From NCBI GenBank assembly GCA_021780315.1, contig JAJXYY010000025.1, positions 124,001-188,000 on the forward strand: a stretch of 64,000 nt of DNA, read 5' to 3'. A program made the translations under genes and the position numbers. Positions 54,538 through 62,791 of this stretch are shown piece after piece. A model generated the notes under the pieces. That model was given only the letters and a program-made list of their open reading frames with translations, searched no databases and was not told where the DNA came from. Source of the DNA: Acidobacteriota bacterium (GTDB lineage: Bacteria; Acidobacteriota; Terriglobia; Terriglobales; Acidobacteriaceae). Position 1 is the stretch's first letter. Each line of letters opens with the position of its first letter.

Positions 54538-55392
54538 CTAATGCAGCCGCATTCCCTTCAACATCGACATCATCTTCGCACCCCCGCCACCACCGCTGTC
54601 CGGCTCATCGTTATCACCCGGTCCACCCGGCCCCCACGTCCAGTACAGTGACAGATACGTGTACGTCTCCGGTTGCCCATACACACTCTTCCCCGCCGCG
54701 AACAACAAATCAAATCCCGGCTTGAACTCATAGATCCCACCCACATCGAACATCGTCGCAGCCCGTGTGCTCGTCGCCGCCGCACCCTCCGCGCCATGAC
54801 CATACAACTCCCCACCCAGCGTCAGCCTCTTGTTCAACTGCCGCTGCACCAGCCAGCCCGCAAACGGATAGTCCTTATACCCCTCCGCCTCCACCACCGC
54901 CTCGCCGCCGCCCCCATAGCTCGTCCATGCACCAAAGCTCTTCTGTATCCACAGCGGAACCCGATACCACGCCGCACCCACCCCCAGTCCCTTCGCCGCA
55001 CTCCCGCTCGGCAGTTCAAAGAAAGGGAAAATCCCCACCTCCGGACTCCGCTTCGTCTCCTTCAGCAAACGTACCTTCGCCCCCAACTCCGTATCCCCAA
55101 TCCCATAATTCACCGCCCCGCCATGCGGAGCAAAACTCGCCGCCACCGGAACCACCAGGTGCAACTGCACATTCGGCACTACCCCATAGTTCATCTCGTA
55201 ACTCGGCAGCTCCAGCACCGTGCCACCATCGGTCGTCCCATCCGACAGCTCAAACGCATACATCTCAAAGTGACGAAACGCCACCGGATCAGGATCATCC
55301 GTCTGGAACGGAGGCCCTGCCCACGCAACCGGCAAACCCACCAGCCCCATCACCAACAACCACCCCGCGCCCCGACCGCAACCCCTCAGCAT
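54538..55392 (-). CDS. Predicted outer-membrane beta-barrel protein, first gene of the operon
   Basis: A 284-residue exported protein. The signal peptide ends PVAWA. The next residues GPPFQTDDPDPVAFRHFEMY and the strand pattern match MetA-pathway/transporter-like barrel proteins. It ends in a Gly-rich tail. The ATG at 55392 has AAGGA 7 bases upstream and is preferred over 55407. The start region lies just next to a 19-bp palindrome, with the divergent PadR gene beyond it. It heads the three-gene membrane operon. Confidence 0.72.
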   Translation of the reverse strand: MLRGCGRGAGWLLVMGLVGLPVAWAGPPFQTDDPDPVAFRHFEMYAFELSDGTTDGGTVLELPSYEMNYGVVPNVQLHLVVPVAASFAPHGGAVNYGIGDTELGAKVRLLKETKRSPEVGIFPFFELPSGSAAKGLGVGAAWYRVPLWIQKSFGAWTSYGGGGEAVVEAEGYKDYPFAGWLVQRQLNKRLTLGGELYGHGAEGAAATSTRAATMFDVGGIYEFKPGFDLLFAAGKSVYGQPETYTYLSLYWTWGPGGPGDNDEPDSGGGGGAKMMSMLKGMRLH

Positions 55393-55415
55393 CCCCCGAT
55401 CCTTCATGTCGCCAA

Positions 55416-55434
55416 TATATCGAACTTCGATATA
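55416..55434. promoter_or_regulatory. 19-bp perfect palindrome, likely PadR operator
   Basis: TATATCGAA-C-TTCGATATA, arms of 9 bp around one base, in the gap between the divergent barrel gene and the padR gene. AT-rich palindromes with ATATCGA halves are typical of PadR-type targets, so it probably controls both directions. Confidence 0.75.
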
Positions 55435-55506
55435 AACAACCAGCCTCGCTTTGTAGCTTCTATAAAATCATTCCAGCCAGTCATCACGCTCCACCCGAGG
55501 CCACCC

Positions 55507-55833
55507 GTGGCAAAGTCTTCTCCCGCCATCGAAGTTCAGAGGCTCTACACCGGGCTCATCCGCCTGCATGTCCTTCACCACGCCGCCGAAGAACCCATCT
55601 TCGGCCTCGGCATCATGCAGGAACTCCAACGCCACGGCTACAAAATCGGCCCCGGAACCATCTACCCCATGCTCCACGCCATGGAGAAAAACGGCCTCCT
55701 CAAATCCTCCTCCCTCAAAAGCACAGGACGCCCCCAGCGCGCCTACCGGGCAACCGCCGCCGGACGCAAAGCCCTCTCCCAGGCCAAAGATAAAGTCCGC
55801 GAACTCTTCCACGAACTCTTCGAGGAGTCCTAG
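55507..55833 (+). CDS. PadR family transcriptional regulator
   Basis: A 108-residue PadR-type winged-helix protein. The recognition helix region is GIMQELQRHGYKIGPGTIYPML, followed by KNGLLKSSSL and the wing with RPQRAYRATAAGRKAL. The start is GTG at 55507; no ATG lies earlier in the domain. It belongs to the short PadR subfamily without the long C-terminal helix. A palindrome lies upstream and the membrane operon is divergent, so PadR likely represses that operon in response to an unknown small molecule. Confidence 0.9.
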   Translation: MAKSSPAIEVQRLYTGLIRLHVLHHAAEEPIFGLGIMQELQRHGYKIGPGTIYPMLHAMEKNGLLKSSSLKSTGRPQRAYRATAAGRKALSQAKDKVRELFHELFEES

Positions 55834-55896
55834 CCAACACCCCATCCACCCTTTTTTGCATAGAGCCTTCAACCCTCGTCGGCATATACTCCCCCC

Positions 55897-57018
55897 ATGC
55901 TTCGCAAAACCCTCGCTCTCCTCGCCCTCGCCGCCGCTCTCCCCGCCTCACTGCCCGCCCAGACCACATCCACCCCCGCCGCCGCCCCAACACCTCCGGC
56001 CACCACCTGGCCCACCCAGGACCACGCCTTCGACATCCCCAACTTCCGCTTCCAGTCCGGCGAAACCATCCCCACCCTCCACCTCCGCTACCTCACCCTC
56101 GGCACTCCCCATCGCGACCCCCAGGGCCACACCGACAACGCTATCCTCCTCCTCCACGGCACCGGCGGAGACCGCTTCACCCTCCTCAACCCCGTCTTCT
56201 CCAACGTCCTCTTCGGCCCCGGCCAGCCCTTCGATATCACCAAATACTTCCTCATCCTCCCCGACGACATCGGCCACGGCGACTCCTCCAAGCCCTCCGA
56301 CGGACTCCACATGCACTTCCCCCAGTACGACTACGACGACATGGTCCGCTCCCAGCAAATCATGCTCACCCAGGACCTCCACGTCGATCACCTCCGCCTC
56401 ATCCTCGGCACCTCCATGGGCTGCATGCAGGCCTTCGTCTGGGGAGAAACCTACCCCACCTTCATGGACGCGCTCGCTCCCTTCGCCTGCCTCCCCACCA
56501 CCCTTGCCGGACGCAACCGCATGATGCGCTACATGGCCATCCAGAACATCGAACTCGATCCCGCCTGGCAGCACGGCGAATACACCTCCGAACCCGCCCT
56601 CGGCCTCCGCACCGCCAACGAAATGCTCCTCGTCATGGGCTCCAGCGCCCTCCAGATGCAGAAGGCCGCACCCACCCGCGCCGCCGCCGAGCAGTACGTC
56701 GACAACTACCTCACCCGCACCACCGCCCACACCGACGCCAACAACCTCATCTACTACATCAACGCCAGCCGCAACTACAACCCCGAACCCAAACTCGCCA
56801 CCATCACCGCGCCCGTCCTCTACATCAACTCCGCCGACGACTACATCAACCCGCCCGAACTGGGCATCGCCGAACGCCTCACCGCCCGCATCCCCCACGC
56901 CACCTTCATCCTCATCCCCACCTCCGACGCCACCCGAGGCCACGGAACCCACACCCAGGCCGCTGTCTGGAAACAGTACCTCATCGACTTCCTCAAAAAA
57001 ACCGAGCCCCATCACTGA
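55897..57018 (+). CDS. Exported alpha/beta hydrolase, homoserine O-acetyltransferase-like (MetX-like)
   Basis: A 373-residue protein with a signal peptide at 1-21 (ending LPAQ). The alpha/beta hydrolase part has AILLLHGTGGD, LILPDDIGHGDSSKP, the nucleophile Ser in LILGTSMGCMQAF, and a late Asp/His pair (INSADDYINP, GHGTHTQA). It resembles the MetX superfamily, but the signal peptide and the periplasmic location argue against methionine synthesis. A different ester or acyl substrate is likely. mnmA follows after 62 bases. Confidence 0.85.
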   Translation: MLRKTLALLALAAALPASLPAQTTSTPAAAPTPPATTWPTQDHAFDIPNFRFQSGETIPTLHLRYLTLGTPHRDPQGHTDNAILLLHGTGGDRFTLLNPVFSNVLFGPGQPFDITKYFLILPDDIGHGDSSKPSDGLHMHFPQYDYDDMVRSQQIMLTQDLHVDHLRLILGTSMGCMQAFVWGETYPTFMDALAPFACLPTTLAGRNRMMRYMAIQNIELDPAWQHGEYTSEPALGLRTANEMLLVMGSSALQMQKAAPTRAAAEQYVDNYLTRTTAHTDANNLIYYINASRNYNPEPKLATITAPVLYINSADDYINPPELGIAERLTARIPHATFILIPTSDATRGHGTHTQAAVWKQYLIDFLKKTEPHH

Positions 57019-57080
57019 TCCGCCCAACCCACCCCAGCAGCACCTCCCCACTCATTTCTTGAGACAATAAGGCTGTACCT

Positions 57081-58211
57081 ATGTCACAGCCAGAAACCAT
57101 CGCCGTAGCCATGTCCGGAGGAGTCGACTCCTCCGCCGTCGCCGCACTCCTCCGCGCCCAGGGCCACTCCCTCGTCGGCCTCACCCTCCAGCTCTGGAAC
57201 CAGCGCCGCCTCAGCGGTCACGCCGGCATGCCCGAAGCCGTCCAGGGACGCTGCTGCTCCATCGACGACGTCTACGACGCCCGCCGCGTAGCCGAGCAGC
57301 TCGACATCCCCTACTACGTCGTCAACCAGCAGGACCGCTTCGAAGACGAGGTCGTTAAGCCCTTCGTCGCCGAGTACCTCGCCGGACGCACCCCCATCCC
57401 CTGCACCCTCTGCAACAACCACCTCAAGTTCGACTCCCTCCTCACCACCGCCCGCCAGATCGGCGCCGAGCGCATCGCCACCGGCCACTACGCCCGCAAT
57501 CACTTCGACCCCATTCGCAAACGCTGGATACTCTCCCGCCCCGCCGACCACTCCAAGGACCAGACCTACTTCCTCTTCGGCCTCACCCAGGATCAACTCG
57601 CCCGCACCCTCTTCCCCCTCGGCGAAATGCAGAAGCCAGCCGTCCGCGTCATGGCCTCCGAAGCCGGTCTCAACGTCGCCGCCAAGCCCGACTCCCAGGA
57701 GATCTGCTTCATCCCCGGCGGTGACTACAACACCTTCCTCAAGGCCTACCTCGACGAGCAGAACCAGCCCCTCCCCGACTCCTCCGGCGAACTCGTCTCC
57801 ACCTCCGGAGAAGTCATCGGCCACCATCAGGGCATCCAGTCCTTCACCGTCGGCCAGCGCAAAGGCCTCGGCCTCACCAGCCCCGAGCCCCTCTACGTCC
57901 TCAACATCCACCCCGACTCCCACCAGGTCACCGTCGGCGCCGACTCCGACCTCTTCTCCCGCGACCTCTACGCCGACCGCCTCAACTGGATCTCCGTCCC
58001 CGACCTCTACCCCGGCGACCAACTCCGCGTCACCGTCAAGATCCGTCACCGCCACACCCCCGCCCCCGCCACCCTCACCGCCGCCGGCCCCGGCCGCATC
58101 CACGCTCGCTTCGACGAGCCCCAGCGAGCCATCACCCCCGGCCAATCCGCCGTCTTCTACCAAAACGACGAAGTCGTAGGCGGTGGCTGGATCGTCAACC
58201 CCACCCTCTAG
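57081..58211 (+). CDS. mnmA: tRNA-specific 2-thiouridylase
   Basis: A 376-residue enzyme that thiolates U34 of Lys, Glu and Gln tRNAs using sulfur from a cysteine desulfurase. The PP-loop is AMSGGVDSSAVAALLRAQG. Catalytic Cys pair: CTLCNNHLKFD and CFIPGGDY. The RNA-binding core KDQTYFLFGL and the C-terminal barrel (FTVGQRKGLGL) are present. It is followed by a terminator. The likely sulfur donor, at 46512, is distant. Confidence 0.97.
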   Translation: MSQPETIAVAMSGGVDSSAVAALLRAQGHSLVGLTLQLWNQRRLSGHAGMPEAVQGRCCSIDDVYDARRVAEQLDIPYYVVNQQDRFEDEVVKPFVAEYLAGRTPIPCTLCNNHLKFDSLLTTARQIGAERIATGHYARNHFDPIRKRWILSRPADHSKDQTYFLFGLTQDQLARTLFPLGEMQKPAVRVMASEAGLNVAAKPDSQEICFIPGGDYNTFLKAYLDEQNQPLPDSSGELVSTSGEVIGHHQGIQSFTVGQRKGLGLTSPEPLYVLNIHPDSHQVTVGADSDLFSRDLYADRLNWISVPDLYPGDQLRVTVKIRHRHTPAPATLTAAGPGRIHARFDEPQRAITPGQSAVFYQNDEVVGGGWIVNPTL

Positions 58212-58232
58212 CCACACATGCCTCCCAGTAAA

Positions 58233-58266
58233 TAAAAAAGCCCCCGCCATCAGGCGAGGGCCTTTC
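58233..58266. terminator. Intrinsic terminator after mnmA
   Basis: A-run, stem GCCCCCGCC/GGCGAGGGC (one mismatch), loop ATCA, then CTTTCC. It is suitable for both convergent genes (mnmA and the lipoprotein gene). Confidence 0.8.
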
Positions 58267-58285
58267 CACATGCACCACCGTCAGT

Positions 58286-59740
58286 CTAGTTGCCTTCCGG
58301 ACTCTCCGGCGCCTGCACCTGACCAATCTGCTGCGCAGTCAACAGGTAGTTGCCCATGGGATCCAGCAGCACATACCCGTTCACCTCGACAGCCGTACCC
58401 GCAGTCAGTGCTGCAAATCCCGCAGCCGTCATTCCGTGGTTGTACTCCGTGCTGGCTTCCGTTGCCACGTTCAACGTCAACGTCGGCAAAGACTTCGGAT
58501 TCGCCAGCGCGCCAATGCTCGTCAGCGTCAGCCCAAACGTATACGCCGGGGCATTCCCCTGCGGAACACCAGCCAGCACGCCGCCCAGGCCAACTGCTCC
58601 CAGCGTCACCTGCTGCGCCGCCACCGTGCCAGTGCTGTCCGCCACGCCCGTCACCATCACCGACTGGCCCGGAAACAACTCCGCATTCGTAAACATCGCG
58701 CTCGTCAATCCAACCTGCTGCGCCTCCTGCGGCAAGCCGTACACCGTCGCGCTCGACAAAGCCACATTGATCGTTCCGGTCATCGGCAGGTTGCTCATCG
58801 TCATCATCCCGAACGCCTCGCGCGGAACCATCGTAAAGCCAGTCACCAGGCCGCCGCTCGTCGTCACGCTCACAATAATGCCCTTCGCTCCATCCTCATT
58901 CTGCCCGGACATCCCTGTCGTCGACTCAGGCGTAATCGACACCGCCACAATCGTCCCATCCGGCTGCGTCTGCCCCTGGATCCGTACAATCATGCCCGTC
59001 TGAAGCGACGCCAGCATCACCCCCGTCGGCAACGCCGTCGAGCTGTTGATCACATAAGTAAACTGCCGTCCCGAATCCCCGCACTGCACCGTAATCGCAG
59101 TCGGAGTCACGCTCACCACCGAGCCCGTCGCCACCAGATTCCGGTCGCCGCCGTCCTCGCTGCTCACCGCCGCCGCCAGCGTCGTGATTGCAGGCGTAAA
59201 GCTCAACACATTGCCCGTCAGGTCGAATGACTTCGTCAGATCAAACCCGAACTGCAGATGCTGTTCCGTCGTCGCACTCGCCACCATCAACGCAGGCGTC
59301 AATGCCACCGTCACCGTCGGCGACGTCAGCGTCGCCATACCCGTCGTCGCAACCCCGCTCGCATTCAGATACGTCACCTGCGCCGATGACACCGTCACCG
59401 TCGCCGACGTATAAGTGCCCAACGCCAGATTCGTCAACTCAATCGGCTCCTGCACTCCGCCCAGACTCGACAACTCCACCGTCGCTGGCTGCGACAGCAC
59501 CGACACGGCACCCGTCGCACTCCCCGTCCCCAGCGTAATCGCAGAGATCGTCACCTTCGCCATCAAAATGTTATTCAGTGGCGCATCGCTCACCGTCACC
59601 AGCATCGGTGCTGCCGTCGTAGATGCCGCAACCGTGCTCGCGCCGTTCGTCATCGAGGACGAACACCCAGTCACCACACCCAGACTCGCCAATCCGGCCA
59701 ATCCCAAAAACACCCCAGCTAACTGCCTGCCTGCATTCAT
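58286..59740 (-). CDS. DUF4382/DUF5666-type lipoprotein
   Basis: A 484-residue exported lipoprotein. The lipobox LGVVTGC puts the lipidated Cys near residue 25. A DUF4382 domain (about 45-190) opens VTVSDAPLNNILMAKVTISA, and repeated OB-like segments typical of DUF5666 follow (VTVTGVADSTGTVAAQQVTL-type). No catalytic motif is visible; these proteins are common in Acidobacteria, with unknown role. ATG 59740 has AAGGAG 8 bases upstream; the frame is open to 59992 but without a better start. Upstream lies a palindrome plus hairpin. Confidence 0.75.
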   Translation of the reverse strand: MNAGRQLAGVFLGLAGLASLGVVTGCSSSMTNGASTVAASTTAAPMLVTVSDAPLNNILMAKVTISAITLGTGSATGAVSVLSQPATVELSSLGGVQEPIELTNLALGTYTSATVTVSSAQVTYLNASGVATTGMATLTSPTVTVALTPALMVASATTEQHLQFGFDLTKSFDLTGNVLSFTPAITTLAAAVSSEDGGDRNLVATGSVVSVTPTAITVQCGDSGRQFTYVINSSTALPTGVMLASLQTGMIVRIQGQTQPDGTIVAVSITPESTTGMSGQNEDGAKGIIVSVTTSGGLVTGFTMVPREAFGMMTMSNLPMTGTINVALSSATVYGLPQEAQQVGLTSAMFTNAELFPGQSVMVTGVADSTGTVAAQQVTLGAVGLGGVLAGVPQGNAPAYTFGLTLTSIGALANPKSLPTLTLNVATEASTEYNHGMTAAGFAALTAGTAVEVNGYVLLDPMGNYLLTAQQIGQVQAPESPEGN

Positions 59741-59758
59741 CGCTGACACTCCTTGTCG

Positions 59759-59796
59759 TTCAACAACGTTGTCGAATAGCCCGCGGATAACGGGCT
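59759..59796. promoter_or_regulatory. Palindrome and hairpin in the lipoprotein leader
   Basis: TTCAACAACGTTGTCGAA (59759-59776) is a palindrome with one mismatched pair. It is followed by AGCCCG(7)CGGGCT at 59778-59796. Both precede the ribosome site, so a leader hairpin or operator is plausible. The remaining 59797-60046 shows no gene. Confidence 0.4.
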
Positions 59797-60046
59797 GGTA
59801 TAACCACGGTTCAATCAAGGCAGGGAAAATACAGACTGGCAATTCAACAGTAACGCGCTGTAAACCAACACCAAAACTTCGGCTCGAAACAGTGCCAACC
59901 CACAACTCACGCCTTTTATACGTATCGGTTCGAGCGACGTTAGCTACCCGAACGACTTTATTTTCAAAGACTAGCCCTGTACCGGCCAACATTCCCTACA
60001 ACCTTTGGGTGACGCCACCCGGCACCCCAACTCCACCGGCCAGCAG

Positions 60047-60586
60047 CTACCCACGCCCGCCGAATCCCTTCACCCGCCCCACCAGCACATCCAACCCAGC
60101 CTTCAGCCCATTCACAATCCCCAGCACCTCCCGGATTGGAACGCGGATCCCATGCTCGATCGTCGCCGCAAGCTCACCCGTGGTCGTCAACGCCGTACTC
60201 ACCATCCCGTTCACCCGCGCCACCTGCTTCCGCGTCAGATCGTTCACCTCGCTCAGCGTCGCATCAATCTCCGTCGCCTGCATCCGCACCAGATGGCTCG
60301 TCTCCACCAGGTTCTCGGTAATCACCTTCACCTTCGGCACAGAATCATGCAGCAACTCCTGTGCGCTCGCCACCACCGGCATCACCTTCTCACTCAGGTC
60401 TTCCATCATCGCCAGCACCCGCTTCTGCGTCCTCGCCGCACCCGCCGCCATCACCATCACCACAATCGCCTGCGTCAAGCTGCCCACAGCCACAATCCCA
60501 ATAAAAATCATCAGCAGCTTCGAGTTCCCCGAAGAGATCGAATCCGCATCCTGCAGCCACATCATCGCCATTCGTGCCGCTTCCAT
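60047..60586 (-). CDS. DUF948-like membrane protein with coiled coil
   Basis: A 179-residue protein: one transmembrane segment at about 22-44 (KLLMIFIGIVAVGSLTQAIVVMVMAA), then long amphipathic helices (about 50-160) with a heptad-like pattern (VLAMMEDLSEKVMPVVASA, LVRMQATEIDATLSEV). It resembles DUF948/YoxC-type proteins found beside YtxH proteins, as here. Role unknown, probably envelope stress. ATG 60586 has GAGGAG 7 bases upstream. The YtxH gene lies 123 bases upstream on the same strand. Confidence 0.78.
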   Translation of the reverse strand: MEAARMAMMWLQDADSISSGNSKLLMIFIGIVAVGSLTQAIVVMVMAAGAARTQKRVLAMMEDLSEKVMPVVASAQELLHDSVPKVKVITENLVETSHLVRMQATEIDATLSEVNDLTRKQVARVNGMVSTALTTTGELAATIEHGIRVPIREVLGIVNGLKAGLDVLVGRVKGFGGRG

Positions 60587-60709
60587 ATCCTGTCTCCTCG
60601 TCCCGATCCCAAATCCTGCAACGTCCAACCATCAACGCCCAACGCAGAAATCATAAAGGCCCGGCCTTCCCTCAGGTAGACCGGGCCCTCATAAATGCTA
60701 CTGCAACTG

Positions 60710-61096
60710 TTACGAGTGATCGTGCGTCGTCGCCACATACGCTTCTTTACCTGCATCAATCGCAGCCGATACCTTGTCCTGCTGCTCCTGCACCAGGCCC
60801 TTGCCCTTTTCTACATACTGCGACCACTGTGTCCGGCCGCGGTCGTAGTACTCCTTGCCGCGATCAACATAGTCGCCTACCTGCTGCCGACCCTGTTCCG
60901 CCAACTCCGCAGCACGGTCCTTCGCCTGCTGTGCCAGAACCGCCGCACGCTCCTTCGCATCCAGTGCACCGGCCACCAGGTCTTCCCGTGTCTCCTTGCC
61001 CGACTTCGGCGCATACAGCACACCAATCACGGCACCCAGACCCAGACCCGCAAGAAACCATCCCAATCCACCTACACCGTTGTCGTTGTCTGCCAT
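60710..61096 (-). CDS. YtxH domain protein
   Basis: A 128-residue protein with one Gly-rich membrane segment (GWFLAGLGLGAVIGVLYAPKSG), the YtxH signature, followed by a long charged helix rich in Ala, Gln and Lys/Glu (AAVLAQQAKDRAAELAEQG) to the end. YtxH proteins are general-stress-induced in Bacillus. ATG 61096 has GAGGAG 9 bases upstream. It probably forms a unit with the DUF948-like gene downstream. Confidence 0.82.
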   Translation of the reverse strand: MADNDNGVGGLGWFLAGLGLGAVIGVLYAPKSGKETREDLVAGALDAKERAAVLAQQAKDRAAELAEQGRQQVGDYVDRGKEYYDRGRTQWSQYVEKGKGLVQEQQDKVSAAIDAGKEAYVATTHDHS

Positions 61097-61440
61097 GTCA
61101 TTCTCCTCGAAAGCAATTCTTATGCGGAAAAAACTCCGCTCATTCCCATCAAAATCGGTCGACGCAATCCTGCAACCAACATCAAACTCGTGTGATGTCA
61201 TAAGCATACCTCTCGACCAGCATCCCTGTCCCGCTACATCCTGCTTCCATCCCAACCTTTTGCCAGGGAACCAGCCGACACAAAAACCATCACCTATCGG
61301 TGGATGCTGATGACCACTCTCGGGTTGCGCGCCGTCTCTCCACCTCCTCGGGGCAAGCATCTCTTCCGCCCCGCCGTTCGTCCAAAAATAAAATCATGCC
61401 AATCGCCAATCCACCGCCGATCAATCGTCCTCACAACCAC

Positions 61441-61469
61441 TTGACCTCACTGCCCCATTAGTTTGATAT
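61441..61469 (+). promoter_or_regulatory. Sigma-70 promoter of the BON-domain lipoprotein gene
   Basis: TTGACC at 61441-61446, a 17-base spacer and TGATAT at 61464-61469, 37 bases before the start codon. The rest of the gap 61097-61440 shows nothing recognisable. Confidence 0.7.
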
Positions 61470-61506
61470 CGTCTGTGACACGGATTCTTCGCAACGAAAG
61501 GCACTT

Positions 61507-62625
61507 ATGAAACTCCATCGCCTCTACGCCGCCGCCAATTCCGCCGCCGCCATCGCCACTCTGGCAATCGGCCTCAGCCTCGCCGGCTGCAAGAGCACCC
61601 CGCCAGCCGCCCCCGAGGCCAACGACGCTACCCTGGCCACCGCCCTCCAGCAGCGCATCGCCTCCGACTCCGCCATCGCCAGCGAACCCATCCAGACCTC
61701 CGTCCAGAACGGTATCGCCACCCTCAACGGCAACGTCAGCAGCGAAGCAGCACGCGCCCTCGCCGCCAACGACGCCGCTCAGGTCAACGGCATCCGCACC
61801 GTCGTCAACAATCTCACCGTCCAGACCGCAGCCCAAACCCCGCCGCCAGCACCCATGGCCCAGGCCCCAGAACCCCAGCGCGACATCCATCGCGAACCAG
61901 CCCCCAGCAAAAAGAAGCCTGCCGCAGCCCAGACCCCCATCCAGCCAGCCGCACAAACAGCAGCCAACCAGCCCCAGCCAGCACCCATCGTTCGCCCACA
62001 ACCTCAGGTAGCCCCACCACCGCCGCAGCCGCAGGCTCCCCCCAAGCCCGTCGTCCGCGACATCACCATCCCCTCCGGAACCCCCATCCCCATCCGCATC
62101 ACCCAAACCCTCGATAGCGCGACCACCCAGCAGGGCGAAACCTTCACCGGAACCCTTGCCACCGACCTTGTCATTGAAGGCATCACAGCCATCCCTCAGG
62201 GAACCCCCATCGCCGGACGCGTCAGCGAAGTCCACGAAGCAGCCCACTTCAAAGGCTCTTCCCTCCTCACCATCGAACTCACCAGCATCAACCCCAAAGG
62301 TGAACGCATCCCCGTAGCCGCTGACCCCTTCAGCAAGGAAGGTACTGGCCGCGGCAAAAATACCGCCGAAAAAGTCGGCGGCGGTGCAGCCATCGGCGCC
62401 ATCCTCGGCGGCATCTTCGGTGGAGGACAGGGCGCAGCCATCGGCGCAGCAGCAGGCGGTGGACTCGGCGCCGGAGCACAAGCCATCACCAAGGGTCAGC
62501 AGGTGCAGATCCCCGCCGAAACCCTCATCCGCTTCCGGCTCACCAACCCCGTCGTCGTCCACACCACCGGCAAGCCCGCAACAGCCCCCACCGACCCCAC
62601 CCTCCAGCGCCGCCCCCTCAACTAA
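61507..62625 (+). CDS. Lipoprotein with BON domain, Pro-rich linker and glycine zipper
   Basis: A 372-residue lipoprotein. The lipobox LSLAGC ends a signal peptide of about 27 residues. A BON-like domain (about 40-105) resembles OsmY. A Pro/Gln/Ala-rich linker follows (about 108-185). Then a domain starting DITIPSGTPIPIRITQTLD (about 188-270), and finally a glycine-zipper segment GGGAAIGAILGGIFGGGQG. The architecture is seen in envelope-spanning or membrane-inserting lipoproteins of Acidobacteria; role is unknown. The start codon is ATG with GAAAGG upstream. Confidence 0.78.
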   Translation: MKLHRLYAAANSAAAIATLAIGLSLAGCKSTPPAAPEANDATLATALQQRIASDSAIASEPIQTSVQNGIATLNGNVSSEAARALAANDAAQVNGIRTVVNNLTVQTAAQTPPPAPMAQAPEPQRDIHREPAPSKKKPAAAQTPIQPAAQTAANQPQPAPIVRPQPQVAPPPPQPQAPPKPVVRDITIPSGTPIPIRITQTLDSATTQQGETFTGTLATDLVIEGITAIPQGTPIAGRVSEVHEAAHFKGSSLLTIELTSINPKGERIPVAADPFSKEGTGRGKNTAEKVGGGAAIGAILGGIFGGGQGAAIGAAAGGGLGAGAQAITKGQQVQIPAETLIRFRLTNPVVVHTTGKPATAPTDPTLQRRPLN

Positions 62626-62637
62626 CCCCCAGCCAGA

Positions 62638-62661
62638 GTGCCAGTGCCCACGCGCTGGCAC
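62638..62661 (+). terminator. Hairpin after the BON-domain lipoprotein gene
   Basis: A 7-bp stem GTGCCAG/CTGGCAC with a 10-base loop, 12 bases past the stop. There is no T-run directly after it. Confidence 0.4.
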
Positions 62662-62791
62662 CCCCACCCCAGCCTTGCCCTGAGTCCACTACTCTTTTTT
62701 TGATTCCCCTGGTGTAAACTCGACAACACACTTCAAGCCACAGCCTCAGCGTGGCCTTTCTGCAAGACATACTGCTCTTAGAGGTACTACC

